From assembly GCA_937944075.1 (NCBI GenBank), contig CALDZZ010000202.1, forward strand, positions 1-5,892: a stretch of 5,892 nucleotides of DNA. Direction: 5' to 3'. Below, piece by piece: positions 5,136 to 5,892 of this stretch. This DNA is from an uncultured Rhizobiaceae group bacterium (lineage in GTDB: Bacteria; Pseudomonadota; Alphaproteobacteria; Rhizobiales; Rhizobiaceae). The position numbers and the translations under genes were made by a program. The notes below the pieces were generated by a model. That model was not told the origin of the DNA. It did not search any database and worked only from the letters and a program-made list of their open reading frames with translations. Each line of letters begins with the position of its first letter. Positions within the stretch are counted from its first letter, which is position 1.

Positions 5136-5892
5136 GAGCTGGCATTCTCCAAATCAGACCACATGCCTTCAATCCATCCCTTGATGGTGAGAGCCTCTTC
5201 CCAACGGTTGGACATTTCCTTTCCATGTGCATCCGTCATGGCATATTCAGGTGGGCCAAGCTCACACAGGAAAATGCAATCGCCTTGCTCGTTGCGCTTG
5301 CGCCAGGAAGTCAGTCCTTCAAGCCACCAGCCCTTGAACAATTCCACCCACTTTTGATGTTGCGGGAAATCAAGCTGTAGCTGGATTTGCTGACGACTGG
5401 CCACCCTGCCCTGGAACGAGTCCGAGCGCTCAAGAATACGCGTAATCAACCCCATGTCACGTTCTGACTATGGGAACCAGAATTCACGATCAACCACATA
5501 ATGCGAAAGGTCTGCACACATGCGCATTTCAGGAATGGCATCCAGCAGGCACAGCGTTGAATAAAGATCATTGGTGATGCAATTGCGATGCGCTTCAAAC
5601 TGAATGGGCATGCTTTCCTGCTCACTCATCTCAATCCATTCGCGAATGACCGGGATCATCCCATCTACAGAAAGCGGCATGACCTGCCCAATGACATCGA
5701 CAAAGGGCGAGCCAAAATCCTTTGCCATTTTGAGCGTATCGCGAAGGCTTTCAATTGTTTTAGGAAACGCCACGATGAGCGGTGTAAGTCCCACCTTCTC
5801 CATAAGAGGCTGAACTTCATAGGCTTGGCGCACGTCGCCTGCCCCCAGATCAATCGCCATGCCATCATATCCAGCACCAGCCACCATCTCGC
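5132..5892 (-). pseudogene. Xylose-isomerase-like TIM-barrel epimerase, broken by in-frame TAG (partial)
   Basis: The gene enters from beyond the right edge, so the N-terminus is missing; about 253 codons are visible. It resembles sugar-phosphate isomerase/epimerase proteins of the xylose-isomerase-like/AP endonuclease 2 TIM-barrel fold. Visible landmarks: GYDGMAIDLGAGD near the edge, PFVDVIGQ, metal-site Glu in IQFEAHRN, Asp and His in ADLSHYVVDREFWFP, then TAG at 5470-5468. The same frame continues with SERDMGLITRILERSDSF, GRVASRQQIQ, FPQHQKWVELFKGWW and the metal-site Glu of CELGPPEYAM, ending with NRWEEAL and a normal TAG at 5134-5132. Early termination would remove that last Glu and the final barrel strands, so it should inactivate the enzyme. 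An internal ATG at 5455 has no ribosome site. Options: recent nonsense mutation, sequencing error, or amber read-through. The substrate is unknown. Confidence 0.8.

Noticed and set aside
5132..5455. C-terminal part of the epimerase as a separate 107-residue gene
   Set aside because: Its ATG has no ribosome site, the frame is continuous with the upstream part except for one TAG, and the sequence reads as the normal end of the same family.
5468..5470. UAG as pyrrolysine or a reassigned sense codon
   Set aside because: TAG ends at least three other intact genes in the window, and neither the family nor the inferred taxon is known for pyrrolysine.

Overview
The window looks like part of an alphaproteobacterial chromosome (inference). 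The elongator tRNA-Met(CAT) has the sequence style of that class, and MnmA, a Mak-type fructokinase and the LrgAB membrane pair are well preserved. Base composition is moderate over most of the window but clearly A+T-rich from position 1 to about 880. Species and genus cannot be fixed from what is visible.

Layout. (1) Positions 1-880 look like the edge of an accessory, probably integrated, element. On the minus strand it has a small HTH_17 (AlpA/excisionase-like) DNA-binding protein and, fused to it by a TAATG stop/start, the first 32 codons of another gene that leaves the window. Next comes about 425 bp of A+T-rich non-coding DNA full of short dyads and repeats, including a perfect 11-bp tandem repeat. 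This ends exactly at the 3' CCA end of a tRNA-Met gene (880-956, minus), a classic integration point. No integrase is visible. (2) Positions 957-1110 hold the tRNA promoter region and a third, isolated copy of the tandem-repeat unit. (3) Positions 1111-4372 form a tight minus-strand cluster read as mnmA - mak - lrgA - lrgB: tRNA 2-thiouridylase, fructokinase, and a two-subunit CidA/LrgA plus LrgB membrane system. mnmA/mak share TAATG and lrgA/lrgB overlap by 8 bp, so these pairs are probably translationally coupled; mak and lrgA are 82 bp apart. (4) Positions 4373-4493 are a divergent promoter region. (5) Positions 4494-5135 (plus) encode a secreted, cysteine-containing protein of unknown function. 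(6) Positions 5132-5892 (minus, running off the window) encode a xylose-isomerase-like TIM-barrel sugar epimerase/isomerase whose frame is cut by one in-frame TAG; the family resemblance continues after it, so it is a recent nonsense pseudogene, a sequencing error or a read-through case.

How it fits together. MnmA (wobble-U34 thiolation) is housekeeping. Mak phosphorylates fructose, and LrgAB/CidAB-type proteins have been linked to export or uptake of small carboxylates such as pyruvate or glycolate, so a sugar-to-overflow-metabolite link is possible but only inferred from gene order. The least explained parts are the repeat-rich junction beside the tRNA, a possible ribosome-site-masking hairpin ahead of the HTH gene, the secreted protein, and the amber-interrupted epimerase. 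I did not find convincing evidence of a complete new system; the element that might carry one continues to the left, outside the window.
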